Assembly (NCBI GenBank): GCA_023391625.1 | Contig: JAEWAN010000028.1 | Span: 1-13,117, forward strand | From: Bacteroidota bacterium | Lineage (GTDB): Bacteria > Bacteroidota > Bacteroidia > Bacteroidales > Paludibacteraceae | DNA length: 13,117 nt | Direction of reading: 5' to 3' | Shown: piece by piece, positions 11,700 to 13,117 of the stretch | Layout of the letters: each line of letters opens with the position of its first letter | Position numbering within the stretch: the stretch's first letter is position 1 | Translations under genes and position numbers: made by a program | Notes under the pieces: model-generated | The model's database searches: none | What the model was told of the DNA's origin: nothing | What the model saw: the letters and a program-made list of their open reading frames with translations, nothing else

Positions 11700-12212
11700 A
11701 TGGCTAAAACTTCCGGGGGTGTTCGCACATACCAGCAAGGTACTTCAACATACCGTAAACGGCAAGCAGAAGTTGAAGCAATGCGAGCCAGTGGGCGGTA
11801 CTCCAGCGTGGAAATTGGGAAAGGTGGCGGGTATGTCGCAATAGAGAAGAGCCCAGCACGCCACAAGTCCGAAGAGCTGGAAGCGGCACGTATACTTGCG
11901 GACAAGGGGTATAAGGTAGTGCTGAAGAATGAAAGTGGGCAGGTAAGGACACCTGACGGACGTATCTTCTCAGCTTCTTTCGAGCAAAGGACACCAACAA
12001 AGGATGGAGCGAATACAATCAGGAACGCTCTTGACCATGCAAGAACAAAAAGAGCGGATGTTGCATTGATTTATTCAAAGGGAGGAGTTTTCACACGGCA
12101 GTCAGTTGAAAAAGGAATTGGTTTATATGAGGATGGCCATAGATATAGGTTCAAAAGAATTATAATAGTATCCGATAATGGCTATATACATAGGTATAAA
12201 CACAACAAATAA
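11700..12212 (+). CDS. MAKTSGGVR-family protein 3 with a CdiA-tail-like nuclease domain (170 aa)
   Basis: The N-terminus MAKTSGGVRTYQQGTSTYRK is followed by a linker and, from about residue 56 to the end, a domain resembling the C-terminal RNase/nuclease fold of CdiA-type toxins (also seen as a tail on phage head proteins). Visible layout: helix SEELEAARILADKGYKVVL (57-75), then TPDGRIFSASFEQRTPT (84-100), helix NTIRNALDHARTKRADVALIY, and strand RFKRIIIVSDN. In the family an Asp followed by ExK is usual; here D86 and E95-Q96-R97 occupy those places, with Arg for Lys. It is thus likely a nuclease, perhaps delivered or held in the particle, though an inactive relative is possible. No partner immunity gene is seen after it; the next 170 nt hold the small-RNA unit. 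Confidence 0.65.
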   Translation: MAKTSGGVRTYQQGTSTYRKRQAEVEAMRASGRYSSVEIGKGGGYVAIEKSPARHKSEELEAARILADKGYKVVLKNESGQVRTPDGRIFSASFEQRTPTKDGANTIRNALDHARTKRADVALIYSKGGVFTRQSVEKGIGLYEDGHRYRFKRIIIVSDNGYIHRYKHNK

Positions 12213-12309
12213 AAACACGCGCGGTAGTACGAGCGTGTTTACCAGGGAGAGCAATGTCGTACAACATCATCAGACGGGGGCCACCCTTACTCCGACCCGT
12301 GCATCCTAC
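12207..12309 (-). ncRNA. Candidate minus-strand small RNA (about 100 nt)
   Basis: A perfect promoter (TTTG-N19-TACCTTTG, 12345-12315) points leftward into 12213-12309, where there is no minus-strand gene, and a stem (AAACACGC/GCGTGTTT, 12213-12240) followed on the minus strand by UUUUUAUUU closes the unit. Inside are an ACGGG/CCCGT pairing and a short ATGT/ACAT hairpin. Its 3' end overlaps the stop codon of the nuclease-like gene, so it could pair with the 3' end of that mRNA. The start point is an estimate. The region 12213-12385 has no plus-strand gene. Confidence 0.5.
12213..12240 (-). terminator. Minus-strand terminator of the second small RNA
   Basis: The 8-bp stem AAACACGC (12213-12220)/GCGTGTTT (12233-12240) with a 12-nt loop has its U-rich stretch only on the minus strand (positions 12212-12207), so it acts leftward. 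On the plus strand it may protect the 3' end of the MAKT operon transcript. Confidence 0.5.
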
Positions 12310-12314
12310 GAGTG

Positions 12315-12345
12315 CAAAGGTACAAATAAAAATAGAAACAGCAAA
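12315..12345 (-). promoter_or_regulatory. Promoter of the second minus-strand small RNA
   Basis: The minus strand reads TTTG (12345-12342), 19 nt, TACCTTTG (12322-12315), the same boxes and spacing as the promoter at 6265-6235. GCAAAGGTAC is common to both sites. Confidence 0.6.
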
Positions 12346-12385
12346 AAATGATAAAAAGTGTAAAATCGAGCGTTAATCAAGCGTT

Positions 12386-12784
12386 ATGGCAGGAGAATAC
12401 GAACACATAAAGGGCAAAGGAAACCGCTTTTCAAGCACGAACCAGCCAGAGAATCGTGGCAGGAAGCCCAAACTATATACCATCGCCAAAAAAGCCTATA
12501 ACGTGTCTCGTGAGGAATGGAATGAAGTGAAGATGTATTTACTCCAGTGTACTCCGCAAGAGATTGATAAGATAATTGGCAAGGAAGACACCCCTATGTG
12601 GGTACTCATCCTTGCTCGAGGATTGAAACGAAATGCGGCAAAAGGAATGACCGATGTATTGGATGGAATGGAAGACAGACTGTTCGGGCGTGCCCCAGTT
12701 GCATCGAATGAAGATGCTGATATTCCAACAGACATAGAGCATGGCATCAACATTGATTCCTGGATTAAAGACAAGCTGAAATGA
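12386..12784 (+). CDS. Probable phage terminase small subunit (DUF5681-like)
   Basis: The 132-aa protein begins MAGEYEHIKGKGNRFSSTNQ; GNRFSSTNQPENRGRKPKLY (12-31) is the GRKP-type N-terminal sequence of DUF5681 proteins, which are often found before terminase large subunits. Two helical regions follow: about 43-64 (EWNEVKMYLLQCTPQEIDKIIG) and about 70-92, before an acidic tail. It overlaps the large terminase start by 4 nt (ATGA at 12781-12784). By position it would recognise phage DNA for packaging and present it to the large subunit. The 13-nt stretch before the ATG has no visible Shine-Dalgarno site. The function rests on context. Confidence 0.75.
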   Translation: MAGEYEHIKGKGNRFSSTNQPENRGRKPKLYTIAKKAYNVSREEWNEVKMYLLQCTPQEIDKIIGKEDTPMWVLILARGLKRNAAKGMTDVLDGMEDRLFGRAPVASNEDADIPTDIEHGINIDSWIKDKLK

Positions 12785-13117
12785 TAGTACCTCAAGAAAT
12801 TTACCATCCATTATATGAGGATAAGGAAAAATTTATAATTCTTATCACCGGTGGGCGTGGTAGCGGAAAGTCTTTCAATGCTTCTACCTTTATTGAGCGG
12901 TTGACTTTTGAAATGACTCCCGTAGAGAAGATAGTTCATCAGATTCTTTACACCCGTTACACTATGGTTTCTGCCGGTATGTCTATCATTCCCGAAATGA
13001 TGGAGAAGATAGATTTGGACGGTACCACGAAATATTTCAAGACCACAAAGACGGATATAGTCAATAAGATGACTAAGAGCCGTATCATGTTCCGGGGTAT
13101 CAAGACTTCTTCCGGGA
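12781..13117 (+). CDS. Phage terminase large subunit, N-terminal part
   Basis: The frame opens at ATG 12781 and runs off the right edge after 112 codons. The Walker A motif GGRGSGKS (24-31) follows the strand FIILIT, and the next segment (YTRYTMVSAGMSIIPEMMEKI) and 'SRIMFRGIKTSSG' match the ATPase domain of terminase large subunits (Terminase_3-like: R..., SxIPxM, (I/M)xFRG). The protein is the ATP-driven motor and nuclease that packages DNA into the phage head. The nuclease domain is outside the window. It overlaps the small subunit gene by 4 nt; this marks the start of the phage's structural/packaging module. Confidence 0.9.
   Translation, partial: MIVPQEIYHPLYEDKEKFIILITGGRGSGKSFNASTFIERLTFEMTPVEKIVHQILYTRYTMVSAGMSIIPEMMEKIDLDGTTKYFKTTKTDIVNKMTKSRIMFRGIKTSSG

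Noticed and set aside
1..13117. CRISPR array, tRNA or rRNA genes
   Set aside because: No regularly spaced direct repeats and no cloverleaf with conserved TTCGA-type arm seen on either strand by eye; a tRNA scan could confirm.

Overview
The window looks like part of a temperate phage (prophage) or related mobile element from a Bacteroidales host such as Bacteroides or Parabacteroides. Several promoters match the Bacteroides form TTTG-N19-TAnnTTTG, starts are mostly AT-rich with few Shine-Dalgarno sites, and the small proteins (DUF551-, DUF3873-, DUF4417-like, a DUF5681-like probable small terminase) are of types I associate with Bacteroidales phages and integrated elements. No host housekeeping gene is visible. 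Family names come from reading the proteins, not from searches.

Layout. (1) 1-112 is the end of an IS256-family insertion sequence, with the transposase start reading off the left edge; it has cut the 5' end off a C5 cytosine methyltransferase gene. (2) 71-6135 is a plus-strand operon-like run with 1-4 nt overlaps: truncated C5 methyltransferase, a helicase-methyltransferase fusion, a zinc-finger protein, and five small accessory proteins, two with membrane segments. (3) 6136-7100 holds a bidirectional terminator, a candidate minus-strand small RNA, a 59-aa protein, an inverted repeat around a start region, and a 145-aa protein ending at a strong terminator. (4) 7082-8314 is on the minus strand: XRE-type repressor, then hicA-hicB and a third small gene. 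(5) 8315-8566 is a divergent control region with palindromes and promoters both ways. (6) 8567-9818 is a plus-strand run of small genes, some separated by hairpins with stable tetraloops and several starting from the same ATATAC-GATT-ATG leader. (7) 9855-12212 has a promoter/attenuator-like hairpin, a ParB-DUF4417 fusion, and three consecutive genes whose products all begin MAKT(A/S)GGVR; the third carries a CdiA-tail-like nuclease domain. (8) 12213-12385 holds a second candidate minus-strand small RNA. (9) 12386-13117 is the start of the packaging module: probable small terminase, then large terminase running off the right edge.

How it may work together. The repressor and divergent gene cluster look like a lysogeny/early control switch. 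HicAB is a toxin-antitoxin module with its own operator. The methyltransferases probably modify phage DNA against host restriction, although the C5 enzyme is likely dead here. The most unusual features are the three-gene MAKT(A/S)GGVR family just before the terminase genes, and two minus-strand small-RNA candidates with matching promoters and terminators.
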